Assembly: GCA_023413275.1 (NCBI GenBank)
Contig: JAEZPX010000141.1
Span: forward strand, 1-33,707
Direction: 5' to 3'
Source: Bacillota bacterium
GTDB lineage: Bacteria > Bacillota > Clostridia > Lachnospirales > Anaerotignaceae
DNA: 33,707 nt
Positions within the stretch are counted from its first letter, which is position 1, and every line of letters starts with the position of its first letter. Of the stretch, positions 7,401-15,188 are shown piece after piece. Position numbers and translations under genes: made by a program. The notes beneath the pieces were generated by a model. The model was not told the DNA's origin. It was given only the letters and a program-made list of their open reading frames with translations, and did no database searches.

Positions 7401-8045
7401 TTATTTAAGCATGCCCAGCAAGGAACTACTGCCCAAACGCTCTGCCCCTGCCTGTAAAAAATCTTCCGCATCTTGTACGCTTTTAATGCCACCGGCAGCT
7501 TTAATTTTTGTTCCACCAAAAACATGCTCTGAAAACAGTTGTATATCCTCCAGCGTAGCACCGCCTTTGCTGAAGCCTGTACTGGTCTTAATATAATCCG
7601 CCTTAGATTGACTTACAACTTCGCACATTTTAATCTTTTCTTCTGGGGTAAGCAAGCAGGTTTCCACAATCACCTTCAAAATTTTCTCCCCACAAATATA
7701 TTTTATTGCATTGATTTCTTGCAATATTTTGTCGTAAAAACCATCTTTAAACCAACCTAAATTGATTACCATATCAATTTCATCAGCACCGTTTTTGATA
7801 GCATCACCGGCTTCAAATACCTTCACCGCGGTGGTTTGATATCCGTTTGGGAAACCAATAACAGTACAAATTGGAACTTGTCCTTGCACAAAGGACGCCG
7901 CTTGGGAAACGAAGGATGGGGGAATACAAATTGATGCAGTTTTTTGTTCTATTCCTTCTTTGCATATTTCCACAATTTCCTGCCAAACAGCATTTTGTTT
8001 TAACAGGGTATGATCAATATGGTTTAGAATAAACTGTTTTTCCAT
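7401..8045 (-). CDS. deoC: Deoxyribose-phosphate aldolase
   Basis: A 214-residue class I aldolase that splits 2-deoxyribose-5-phosphate into glyceraldehyde-3-phosphate and acetaldehyde in deoxynucleoside catabolism. Active-site residues are present: Asp91 in EIDMVIN, Schiff-base Lys153 in YIKTSTGF and Lys182 in IKAAGGI. The length is typical. AAGGAGG lies upstream of the ATG and a strong promoter sits at 8078-8106. No other deo gene is nearby; the next genes downstream, 75 bp away on the same strand, are the amino-acid ABC transporter, so they may share a transcript. Confidence 0.96.
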   Translation of the reverse strand: MEKQFILNHIDHTLLKQNAVWQEIVEICKEGIEQKTASICIPPSFVSQAASFVQGQVPICTVIGFPNGYQTTAVKVFEAGDAIKNGADEIDMVINLGWFKDGFYDKILQEINAIKYICGEKILKVIVETCLLTPEEKIKMCEVVSQSKADYIKTSTGFSKGGATLEDIQLFSEHVFGGTKIKAAGGIKSVQDAEDFLQAGAERLGSSSLLGMLK

Positions 8046-8077
8046 CGTTTAACCTCCTTAGATTTATGCATTTTAAA

Positions 8078-8106
8078 ATTATAGCACAAATAAAACCTGA
8101 CAACAA
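8078..8106 (-). promoter_or_regulatory. Promoter for deoC (and perhaps the ABC transporter)
   Basis: Minus-strand TTGTTG (8101-8106), 17-bp spacer, perfect TATAAT (8078-8083), about 33 bp before the deoC start. I found no convincing promoter in the 75 bp between deoC and the binding-protein gene. Confidence 0.65.
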
Positions 8107-8333
8107 TGTTGTTTTTTCAATTGGTTCTTCACTTTTTTTCTATGAATTATTTTAATTAATTAAATTCTTACATATTTTACACTTATATATAAATGAAGAT
8201 ACTGAGATAGTATTTCATTTATTTTTTTATCTTTCTGTACTCCCTCTGAAAACACAAACTAAAACCCTTAAGTCATTCTTTCCAGTAAAATTCGATACTT
8301 AAGCTCTAACTCTTTTGTTCAATTGTTCAACAC

Positions 8334-8382
8334 AAAAAAAGGGCTTACCGTTGCATTCTAACGGAAACCCCTTTGGTTTTTT
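8334..8382 (-). terminator. Rho-independent terminator after the orphan binding-protein gene
   Basis: Imperfect hairpin: outer arms AAAGGG/CCCTTT and inner arms CCGTT/AACGG around a 7-nt loop. On the minus strand it is followed by a run of T (complement of the A-tract at 8334-8340). The other side also ends in T, so it may act in both directions. Confidence 0.72.
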
Positions 8383-8458
8383 GTAGTTACATGATATCAC
8401 ATACCTCATTTTATTGAAAAGATGCTTTTTCTATCTCCTAAATAATTATCAGAATATA

Positions 8459-9271
8459 TTAGCTCTGTACATAAGTATTTATCACCTTATCATAAACACC
8501 ATTTTCCATTATGTTTTTTAGCCCTTTATTAAACATTTCAAGTAACTCTCCATTCTTTCCCTTGGGAACTGCAAAACCATAGGGACTCTTCTTTTCTATG
8601 TCAGAAACAATTTTTAGTTCCACTCCTTGAGAAATCAGATATCCCATTACCGGATAATCTTCAAACAGAGCTTGACTATTTCCACTTATTACATCCTGAT
8701 ACACCTCATTAAATTCAGGGAAAGTCACAACTTCAAAACCATATTTATCTTTTATGGACTGAGCATAAGACTCCGCCTCCGTACCCAATGCAACCGCCAC
8801 GGCAACCGTTTTTCCTTTCAGATCATCAAAACCTTTAATATCATGTCGAGTGGCATCTACCGCCATAACGATCCCACCCTCAAGATAAGGCTCTGAGTAA
8901 TCATAAATTTCCTTTCTCTCGTCCGTAATGCTAATCCCTCCCATGGCAGCATCCACTTCTCCTGCCGCCAAAGCCTGTAGCATTTGATTAAATGTCATAT
9001 GTACAAACTCATACTCAAACCCTTGATCTTTCGCTATTTCGTTTAATAAATCTATATCTATACCAACATATTCTCCAAATTTATTTTGAAATTCAAACGG
9101 GGCAAACAATGTATTTGTCGCGATAATATATTTTTTTGTTGCTTTGGGTGTATCACTGCTCTTTGTATTGTCTACGCTGATGGTTACCTTATGATTACCA
9201 CCACAGGAAGCTAACCCAACGACCATAGCAAATGTTGCCAATATAGCCACTACTTTTCTTAATTTTACCAT
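8459..9271 (-). CDS. Orphan amino-acid substrate-binding lipoprotein (paralogue)
   Basis: A 270-residue SBP_bac_3 protein with lipobox LASC (Cys23), clearly paralogous to the binding protein at 6525-7325: both share FAPFEFQN, GEYVGID, SITDER, FEDYPVMGY and the FNKGL C-terminal segment. No permease or ATPase is adjacent, so it may feed the transporter at 5103-6489 or act as a sensor subunit; both are inference. It has a 2-residue expansion (VAVAVA) before the LGTE loop where the paralogue has VAIK, in the region that normally lines the ligand site. The ATG has GGGGG 9 nt upstream. It forms its own transcription unit, ended by the terminator at 8334-8382. Confidence 0.92.
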   Translation of the reverse strand: MVKLRKVVAILATFAMVVGLASCGGNHKVTISVDNTKSSDTPKATKKYIIATNTLFAPFEFQNKFGEYVGIDIDLLNEIAKDQGFEYEFVHMTFNQMLQALAAGEVDAAMGGISITDERKEIYDYSEPYLEGGIVMAVDATRHDIKGFDDLKGKTVAVAVALGTEAESYAQSIKDKYGFEVVTFPEFNEVYQDVISGNSQALFEDYPVMGYLISQGVELKIVSDIEKKSPYGFAVPKGKNGELLEMFNKGLKNIMENGVYDKVINTYVQS

Positions 9272-9445
9272 CTCCTAATGCCCCCTACTATGTATAAAAT
9301 ATCTTTTAAGAAGCTCTTTCGAAATTATCAGCAAATAGATTAATATTTTGTGACATAACATAATTTGAAGTGCCACTTTACATCTATGCAAACGGATAAC
9401 ATTTTTAAAAAGAGTGATCAATTTATAAAAACCAGTCAGCAGCTT

Positions 9446-9475
9446 TTGTCTTATTCTAAACTTCTGTGTTATAAT
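9446..9475 (+). promoter_or_regulatory. Plus-strand promoter with no gene downstream
   Basis: TTGTCT (9446-9451), 18-bp spacer, perfect TATAAT (9470-9475). A transcript would start near 9482 and could end at the hairpin at 9632-9686, giving an RNA of about 200 nt. No coding sequence fits, so this is a candidate small RNA promoter. Confidence 0.5.
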
Positions 9476-9481
9476 AGCTTA

Positions 9482-9690
9482 TGAGATTTTTGGTAAATTA
9501 TTCTTTGTTTTACCATACTATCTTACTATGAAACTCTACTTTATTATTTTTAAAAATGTCATTATCTCTCTATATTTTAATGGAAAATGAGATCGGCACT
9601 TTGTTTTTTGAGAAATCGACTCCTATTACATAAAAAAAGCCCGATTGCTCCTCATGGATATATCCTTTGAGGAACAATCGGGCTTTATTC
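9482..9690 (+). ncRNA. Candidate small RNA (prediction only)
   Basis: Defined only by a plus-strand promoter upstream and a terminator hairpin at its end. It includes a small GGTAAA/TTTACC hairpin near the 5' end. It matches no RNA family that I recognise. The AT-rich body could equally be non-functional, so treat it as a hypothesis. Confidence 0.22.
9632..9686 (-). terminator. Strong terminator after ispH-rpsA
   Basis: Long hairpin with arms AAAGCCCGATTG/CAATCGGGCTTT plus an inner TCCTCA/TGAGGA separated by a C-A mismatch. On the minus strand it is followed by seven T. On the plus strand it ends in CTTTATTCTT, so it may also stop plus-strand transcripts. Confidence 0.9.
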
Positions 9691-9750
9691 TTATAGAAAG
9701 CCTAGTGTGAATAGCTTTTCAACTTCTTACATTTTCAAACAAGGAGCTAA

Positions 9751-11730
9751 TTAAGCCTCTGTTTCAACAGCTTCCGCTGCAACTTCTTCAGCTGCTTCTT
9801 CTGCAGGAGCTTCTGCCTGTCTCTTGGAAAGGCTGATTTTTTTCTGCTCTGTATTTACCTCAAGAACTTTTACGCTGATAACCTGACCAACCTTCAATTC
9901 ATCTTCAGGCTTAACAACGTGCTTGTTTGCGATCTGTGAGATATGTACCAGACCATCTACGCCGGGTTCCAATTCCACAAATGCACCGAAAGGTACCATA
10001 CGAACAACCTTACCCTCAACAATTGTACCAACAGCATATTTCTCAACTGCAAGATTCCAAGGGTTCATGCTATTATCTTTCAAGGAAAGGCTGATTTTTC
10101 CTTTTTCCTTGTCAACATCTAAGATAAGAACTTCTACTGCCTGACCTTCTTTTAAAACTTCCTTAGGGTTGGTGATTCTGCCCCAGCTCATTTCGGAAAT
10201 ATGGATCAAGCCATCAACACCGCCCAAGTCAACAAATGCACCAAAGTCAGTCAATCTGCTAACCTTACCTGTTGCCTTTACGCCAGCTTCGATGGAAGCA
10301 AACAATGTAGCTCTCTTTGCACTGATTTCTTTTTCAACCAATGCTTTTCTGCCACCAATAATACGACGTTTTACTCTGTCCATTTCAATGATATTGAAAT
10401 CTAATTCCTGACCTTTGAAAACGCTTAAATCTTCAATAAATCTATTTGAAACCTGAGAAGAGGGAATAAATACTCTTACGCCGTTTACAACTGCGATTAA
10501 GCCGCCCTTTACAACCTCAGTTACTGTACCTGTAACAACTGATTTCTCGTTGAAAGCTGCTTCAATTTCCTCCATGCCCTTCTGCGCTTCAATACGCTTT
10601 TTGGACAAAAGAACATTACCGTCGCCGTCGTTTACACGAACTACAAATACTTCAATCTCATCTCCGGGCTGAACTAATTTACTAGGGATTACTGTGGGAT
10701 CACCGCTGAATTCGCCTCTAGGAATAACACCATCGGACTTATAGCCGAGATTCACAGATACTTCCTCGTTAACAACCTGAATTACAGTGCCTTTCACAAC
10801 ATCGCCTGTATGCAGAGTAACGAGAGATTCTTCTAACATTTGTTCGAATGAAATTTCCTCACTTCCTCCTAAATTTTGTACTGCATTGTCAAATGCTTCG
10901 CTCATAGTAACAACTACCTCCTTAATTATTGCAGGTGGTGTAGACGCACCCGCAGTTATACCTATTTTATCATTCTTTGAAAAATTATTCAACACCAAAT
11001 CACAAATTGTTTCAATGTGAACGGTATTCTCGCAATTTTTTCTGCAGATTTCCACCAATTTTTGGGTATTAGAGCTTTTTTTGTCGCCTATGACAATCAT
11101 TTTGTCAACATTTTGTGATAACGACACAGCTTCCGCTTGTCTCTTCTCCGTTGCAGAGCAAATGGTGTTGAATACCAAAAGATGAATATTTTTCTTTTTC
11201 AATTCCGCCACAATTTCATCAAAACGACTTTGACGGAAGGTTGTCTGCACCACAATAATATATTCTGCCCCATCTTGCAAATCCAATGCAGTGGCTTCTT
11301 CCGGTGTTTCAATGATTTTTGCGGCATTTTCACACCAGCCGTTAATCCCAACCACCTCAGGGTGCTGACTGCTTCCCGCAATAATAATTCCTTTGTTTGC
11401 ATCGTGGTTTTCCTTCACTATGCTATGTATCTTTTTCACAAAAGGACAGGTTCCATCAACCACAGGAAGTCCTTTTTCCTCCAATGCATCATAAAGGACC
11501 TTTCCAACACCATGGGAGCGCACCAAAATTGCACCTTCAAAGATATTATCCAGATTTTCAATAATGGCAAGTCCCTTCTTCTCTAAATCTCCCGTCACTT
11601 CCTTATTGTGGATTAACGGTCCATAAGAATAGGTTTTTTCTTGATTTTCTATCTGTTGATAGGCCATCTCGATGGCTCTTTTTACACCAAAACAAAACCC
11701 AGCAGACTGGGCAACTGTAATTTTACTCAT
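9751..11730 (-). CDS. ispH-rpsA: IspH (HMBPP reductase) fused to ribosomal protein S1-type domains
   Basis: A 659-residue bifunctional protein. Residues 1-280 are IspH/LytB, the last step of the MEP isoprenoid pathway, with the three Fe-S cysteines Cys13 (GFCFGVKRA), Cys95 (GTCPFVKK) and Cys191 (NTICSATEKRQ), plus His41, His73 and His123. Residues about 308-378, 395-465, 481-551 and 568-637 are four S1 RNA-binding domains, the last two with the typical FGAFVDLGG and FGAFVELEPG cores; the tail is E/A-rich. The fusion is known in Clostridia. The gene starts in an ATGA overlap with plsC. A strong internal ribosome binding site before Met276 could allow the S1 part to be made alone. Confidence 0.95.
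   Translation of the reverse strand: MSKITVAQSAGFCFGVKRAIEMAYQQIENQEKTYSYGPLIHNKEVTGDLEKKGLAIIENLDNIFEGAILVRSHGVGKVLYDALEEKGLPVVDGTCPFVKKIHSIVKENHDANKGIIIAGSSQHPEVVGINGWCENAAKIIETPEEATALDLQDGAEYIIVVQTTFRQSRFDEIVAELKKKNIHLLVFNTICSATEKRQAEAVSLSQNVDKMIVIGDKKSSNTQKLVEICRKNCENTVHIETICDLVLNNFSKNDKIGITAGASTPPAIIKEVVVTMSEAFDNAVQNLGGSEEISFEQMLEESLVTLHTGDVVKGTVIQVVNEEVSVNLGYKSDGVIPRGEFSGDPTVIPSKLVQPGDEIEVFVVRVNDGDGNVLLSKKRIEAQKGMEEIEAAFNEKSVVTGTVTEVVKGGLIAVVNGVRVFIPSSQVSNRFIEDLSVFKGQELDFNIIEMDRVKRRIIGGRKALVEKEISAKRATLFASIEAGVKATGKVSRLTDFGAFVDLGGVDGLIHISEMSWGRITNPKEVLKEGQAVEVLILDVDKEKGKISLSLKDNSMNPWNLAVEKYAVGTIVEGKVVRMVPFGAFVELEPGVDGLVHISQIANKHVVKPEDELKVGQVISVKVLEVNTEQKKISLSKRQAEAPAEEAAEEVAAEAVETEA
10903..10923 (-). 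promoter_or_regulatory. Internal ribosome binding site and ATG at the IspH/S1 junction
   Basis: Within the fused gene the coding strand reads AAGGAGGT (complement of 10916-10923), then 10 nt, then ATG (10903-10905), which is Met276, exactly where the S1 moiety begins (MSEAFDNAVQ). In frame, this would give a 384-residue S1 protein. The spacing is slightly long, so efficiency is uncertain. Confidence 0.5.
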
Positions 11731-12317
11731 AGCTTAACCTTCATTTCCTGCACTCTGCCCATGATCTTTTCTGTAATCTCTTCCATCAAATCAGTGGTGA
11801 TTCTTGCGCCACGGTATTCTTCTAAAGTCATTGGTTCTCCGAATTCTATCCTGATTTCTGAACGGAACTTATAATTTCCTGAAATTGCCACAGGAATTAC
11901 CGGTGCATCTCCCTTTAGTGCAAACATGGCAACGCCCGCTTTTGCAGCTTTATCTTCCCCTTCTTTTACTCGAGTTCCCTCAGCAAAAATACCCAGCAAT
12001 TCTCCGCCTTTCAGCACATTTATGGCTGTTTTAAAAGCTTTCATATCCATCACCGCTTGACGATCTATGGGGAATGCCTGTAAATTACGCAGCAATGCCC
12101 CTAATAATTTATTCGTAAAAAGCTCTTTTTTTGCGATATATCTTGGTAATCTATCCAAATATACTGCCATAGTCAATGGATCAAAATTACTAATGTGGTT
12201 GCAGCAAAGTACCCCATTGCCTTCTTTGGGTACATTCTCCTTTCCCACAATAGTCACTTTAAATAAAACTTTAAAGAGAATCTTTACGATTACTTTTATA
12301 AAAGGATATAAGTTCAT
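11727..12317 (-). CDS. plsC: 1-acyl-sn-glycerol-3-phosphate acyltransferase
   Basis: A 196-residue PlsC-type acyltransferase that makes phosphatidic acid from lysophosphatidic acid at the membrane. The two catalytic motifs are clear: NHISNFDP (His41, Asp46, HX4D) and FAEGTR (113-116), followed by the conserved KAGVAMFAL helix and VIPVAI strand. The N-terminus has an amphipathic hydrophobic segment. The ATG at 12317 has GGGAGG 7 nt upstream and overlaps the cmk stop as ATGA; an in-frame GTG at 12323 is too close to that site. The cmk-plsC-ispH order is common in Clostridia. Confidence 0.94.
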   Translation of the reverse strand: MNLYPFIKVIVKILFKVLFKVTIVGKENVPKEGNGVLCCNHISNFDPLTMAVYLDRLPRYIAKKELFTNKLLGALLRNLQAFPIDRQAVMDMKAFKTAINVLKGGELLGIFAEGTRVKEGEDKAAKAGVAMFALKGDAPVIPVAISGNYKFRSEIRIEFGEPMTLEEYRGARITTDLMEEITEKIMGRVQEMKVKL

Positions 12318-12997
12318 ACCCACACCTCCCCTAGTTTTTCTTGCACAATGGATAATATTTTCTCTACAGATTCCTCAATGGACATTTTCGTTGTGTCTAA
12401 ATAAACTGCATCCTGTGCTTTGCGCAAAGGATTGTGCTGGCGGTTCATATCATTTTCATCCCGCTGAATAATTTCCTTACGCACAGCCGCAAAGTCAGGG
12501 TTTTCCCCCTTTGCTTTCAGCTCTCCCATGCGACGCATTGCTCGCTCATCCACACCGGCATCCATATAAATTTTCACTTCTGCTTGGGGTAATACATACG
12601 TACCAATATCTCTGCCATCCATAACAACGGAATTTTCTTTTGCCATCGCCCTTTGCATATCTCCAAGTTTCTGACGAACGGATTGAATCATTGCTACCAC
12701 GGAAGCCCCTTGTCCAATTTGCTGCGTTCTTATTTTATCGGTAATGTCTTGGTTTTCCAGAAAAATTCGTTGCCCTTCCTCTGTAGGCTGAATTTCTAAA
12801 TGAATCTCCTCAAGCAATGACAAAACTGCCTTTTCATCTGAACAATCTACTCCCTTTTGTAAACAATCATAAGCCACACCTCGATACATGGCTCCTGTAT
12901 CCACATAAATAATGCCTAGTTTTTTTGCAACAACCTTAGCAACCGTACTTTTCCCCGATCCTGCAGGTCCATCCACCGCAATGGCAAACTTTTTCAT
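12314..12997 (-). CDS. cmk: Cytidylate kinase
   Basis: A 227-residue (d)CMP kinase. The P-loop GPAGSGKST starts at residue 10, followed by YVDTGAMYRGVA, the IRTQQIGQGAS segment and GRDIGTYVLPQA, all characteristic. It phosphorylates CMP and dCMP with ATP. I chose the ATG at 12997 because GGAGG lies 7 nt upstream; an earlier ATG at 13015 overlaps the upstream stop codon but has no ribosome binding site. It is translationally coupled to plsC. Confidence 0.96.
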   Translation of the reverse strand: MKKFAIAVDGPAGSGKSTVAKVVAKKLGIIYVDTGAMYRGVAYDCLQKGVDCSDEKAVLSLLEEIHLEIQPTEEGQRIFLENQDITDKIRTQQIGQGASVVAMIQSVRQKLGDMQRAMAKENSVVMDGRDIGTYVLPQAEVKIYMDAGVDERAMRRMGELKAKGENPDFAAVRKEIIQRDENDMNRQHNPLRKAQDAVYLDTTKMSIEESVEKILSIVQEKLGEVWV

Positions 12998-13011
12998 GCC
13001 GATTCCTCCAA

Positions 13012-14247
13012 TCATTGTGAAAGCACTTCTTCTCCTGCCGCATAACCGCTGGAAAAAGCAATTTGCAAATTATAACCACCGGTATAAGCATCCACATCCA
13101 AAACCTCTCCTGCAAAATGCAAGTTTTTCACAAACTTACTTTCCATGGTGGCAGGGTCAATCTCATCCACAGAAATTCCGCCGCAAGTGATTACGGCCTC
13201 ATTAAAGCCAGCCGTACCCGTAATGGTTAATGGCAGTCCCTTTAATAAAGAAAGAAGGTTTTTCCGTTCTTCCTTTGTAATACTATTTACCTTTTTATCT
13301 CCGGCAATACCGGAAAGCTCAGCAATCACCGGAATCAGCTTTTGCGGCAGTAAATCGCCCAAGGCATTGATAAAATCACGATTTGTATATTTCTCAAAAT
13401 CTCTGAGCAAACGCATGTCCAGCTTCTTTTCATCCATAGCAGGCTTCAAATCAATAAAAAGCCGATACCCTTCGTCAATAGAAAACAGGATGTGTCTGCT
13501 GGCACTTAAAATCACAGGCCCTGAAACTCCATAATGGGTAAAAAGCATTTCACCAAATTCCTCAAAAACAGTCTTGCCTTTATTATTTTTAATTTTTATA
13601 GAAATATTTCGCAGGCTTAACCCCATTAAGTCTTTGCACCACGCCTCCGCCGCTTTTAAAGGCACCAGCGACGGGTATAATTTGGTCACATGATGACCAA
13701 CTTTTTTTGCAAAGCCATATCCGTCTCCCGTTGAGCCTGTTGCAGGGTATGATAATCCTCCCGTGGCTACAATCACTGCATCTGCTTCAATAATAGTACC
13801 TTTTTTTAAACGCACACCAACAGCCCTTCCGTCAGAAACCAATATTTCCTCCACAGGGCTGTCCAAGTGCTGTTTTACCTTATTCTCACGCAAATACTGT
13901 TCCAACGCAAAAACCACATCCAAAGACTTATCGGAAATAGGGAAAACACGACGTCCTCTTTCCACCTTTGTTTCCAGCCCTAGGCGATGAAATAGTCCTT
14001 GGGTTTCACTGCTATCCAGACGATAAAAGGAACTATACATAAAATAGGGGTTTCCCGGGATATTCTCTAACAGTGTCTCAACATCACAATCATTGGTTAA
14101 ATTACAACGGCCTTTTCCCGTAATTAAAATCTTCTTACCAAGCCTGTTGTTCTTTTCAAATAAATGCACTTCGTGTCCACGGCTTCCAGCCTTACCTGCC
14201 GCAATCATTCCGGCAGCACCGCCGCCCACTACGATAATTTTTCCCAT
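13012..14247 (-). CDS. FAD-dependent oxidoreductase, HI0933/BaiN family
   Basis: A 411-residue flavoprotein of the HI0933-like (YhiN/BaiN) family. It has the N-terminal dinucleotide-binding motif VVGGGAAGM (about 6-14), the GKGRCNLTN motif, ATGGLSYPATGSTGDGYGFA in the middle, and the C-terminal signature GEVLDVDAYTGGYNLQIAFSSG that closes the FAD site. BaiN acts in bile-acid dehydroxylation in a gut clostridium, but most members have no proven substrate, so I do not assign a reaction. It lies 4 bp after the histidine phosphatase gene and just before cmk. Confidence 0.9.
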   Translation of the reverse strand: MGKIIVVGGGAAGMIAAGKAGSRGHEVHLFEKNNRLGKKILITGKGRCNLTNDCDVETLLENIPGNPYFMYSSFYRLDSSETQGLFHRLGLETKVERGRRVFPISDKSLDVVFALEQYLRENKVKQHLDSPVEEILVSDGRAVGVRLKKGTIIEADAVIVATGGLSYPATGSTGDGYGFAKKVGHHVTKLYPSLVPLKAAEAWCKDLMGLSLRNISIKIKNNKGKTVFEEFGEMLFTHYGVSGPVILSASRHILFSIDEGYRLFIDLKPAMDEKKLDMRLLRDFEKYTNRDFINALGDLLPQKLIPVIAELSGIAGDKKVNSITKEERKNLLSLLKGLPLTITGTAGFNEAVITCGGISVDEIDPATMESKFVKNLHFAGEVLDVDAYTGGYNLQIAFSSGYAAGEEVLSQ

Positions 14248-14251
14248 ATCT

Positions 14252-14896
14252 TCACCCGTTTTTCAGTAATTCCGCCATTTCCAAATGGGCCTTGTCATTC
14301 AAGGTCATTAAAAACATTTGGTCCTCCGGAGTAATATCAATCATAGAAATAGATGTATTTGTCAGCCACATCCTGCGGTACATATTCAAATCCAACCCTA
14401 ATAATTTAATTATAAGAACACGAAGCAATCCCCCATGAGAAACGATAGCAACACGCTGTCCTCTGTGCCTTTTTATAATTTCTTGAAAACCTGCCAAAGA
14501 ACGCTCAGCTACTTTATGAAAGGAGCCTTCTCCCGGCATAGTGTGGGCAAAGGGATCATCAAAAAAATCCGTATAAGGCTTACCATATTTTTCTGTTAAT
14601 TCTGCAACGGTATGGCCTTCCCATTCCCCAAAATTAATTTCCTTAAAATGCTCGTCCATGATCAGGGGAAGTTCCTTTTGTTTTGCAATAGGTTCCGCCG
14701 TAGCAACAGCCCGCTTCAAGGGTGACACATAAATGGCATCAAGGGGCATATACTCAAATCGCTTTGCCAAGAGTGCGGCTTGCCATTTACCTTCCTCAGA
14801 AAGCTCAATATCTGTCCACCCTTGATATCTTCCGCCTTTATTCCATTCCGTTTCACCATGACGAATTAAATATAATCTTGTTTTATCCTGCTTCAT
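14252..14896 (-). CDS. Histidine phosphatase family protein (phosphoglycerate-mutase-like)
   Basis: A 214-residue branch-1 histidine phosphatase. The phosphorylated histidine is in LIRHGETEWN (His13), with Arg62 in SPLKRAVATA and the second histidine in IVSHGG (His154); the NFGEWEG motif is also present. Such proteins include alpha-ribazole phosphatase (CobC), GpmB-type phosphatases and others, and no cobamide genes are nearby, so the substrate is open. First gene of the operon leading to ispH-rpsA, with an excellent promoter about 95 bp upstream. Confidence 0.9.
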   Translation of the reverse strand: MKQDKTRLYLIRHGETEWNKGGRYQGWTDIELSEEGKWQAALLAKRFEYMPLDAIYVSPLKRAVATAEPIAKQKELPLIMDEHFKEINFGEWEGHTVAELTEKYGKPYTDFFDDPFAHTMPGEGSFHKVAERSLAGFQEIIKRHRGQRVAIVSHGGLLRVLIIKLLGLDLNMYRRMWLTNTSISMIDITPEDQMFLMTLNDKAHLEMAELLKNG

Positions 14897-14990
14897 ATGA
14901 AATCATTCCTTTTTTTCAAATATCCTAAGGGAATACCGCCAATTCAACAAGGCATCAACCGTTAATACTAGAGTATTGCCCTAGCTATAT

Positions 14991-15019
14991 ATTATACGGT
15001 ATTGTACTTGTCCTTTCAA
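14991..15019 (-). promoter_or_regulatory. Promoter for the phosphatase-baiN-cmk-plsC-ispH/rpsA operon
   Basis: Minus-strand TTGAAA (15014-15019), 17-bp spacer, perfect TATAAT (14991-14996). The leader to the first start codon is about 88 nt and includes a small AATAC/GTATT hairpin at 14966-14979. Confidence 0.82.
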
Positions 15020-15020
15020 T

Positions 15021-15046
15021 AAAAAATGCCCCGAAAGCATCTCCTT
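15021..15046 (-). terminator. Probable terminator after the pseudouridine synthase gene
   Basis: On the minus strand AGATGC pairs with GCATTT (one G-U pair) around a short TTTCGGG loop, followed by TTTTTT. It lies directly upstream of the next operon's promoter, a sensible place for a terminator. The stem is short. Confidence 0.45.
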
Positions 15047-15188
15047 GCGTTATCAAACCCATCATCAAAAATTTGTAATTGGGTTCAAAAGCCACAGCGG
15101 ATGTTCCGGAGCTTACTATTTTCAAAATCAACACTTTAAGACGAATGATGCCTTGATTTCTCCCATGACTTTTATATAACCATAAAGC

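Larger units (their letters stand above)
8046..8458. other. Intergenic region between deoC and the second binding protein
   Basis: Contains the deoC promoter (8078-8106) and the terminator of the second binding-protein gene (8334-8382). The stretch 8107-8333 is very AT-rich and shows no supported gene or structure. Confidence 0.6.
9272..9750. other. Intergenic region with an orphan plus-strand promoter
   Basis: Between the orphan binding-protein start and the ispH-rpsA stop. It holds a plus-strand promoter-like sequence (9446-9475) and a strong bidirectional hairpin terminator (9632-9686). No open frame of credible length with a ribosome binding site is present between them. I could not find a convincing promoter for the minus-strand binding-protein gene. 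Confidence 0.55.

Noticed and set aside
13145..13534. Plus-strand open frame of 129 codons
   Set aside because: Antisense to the well-supported BaiN-like flavoprotein gene; no ribosome binding site.
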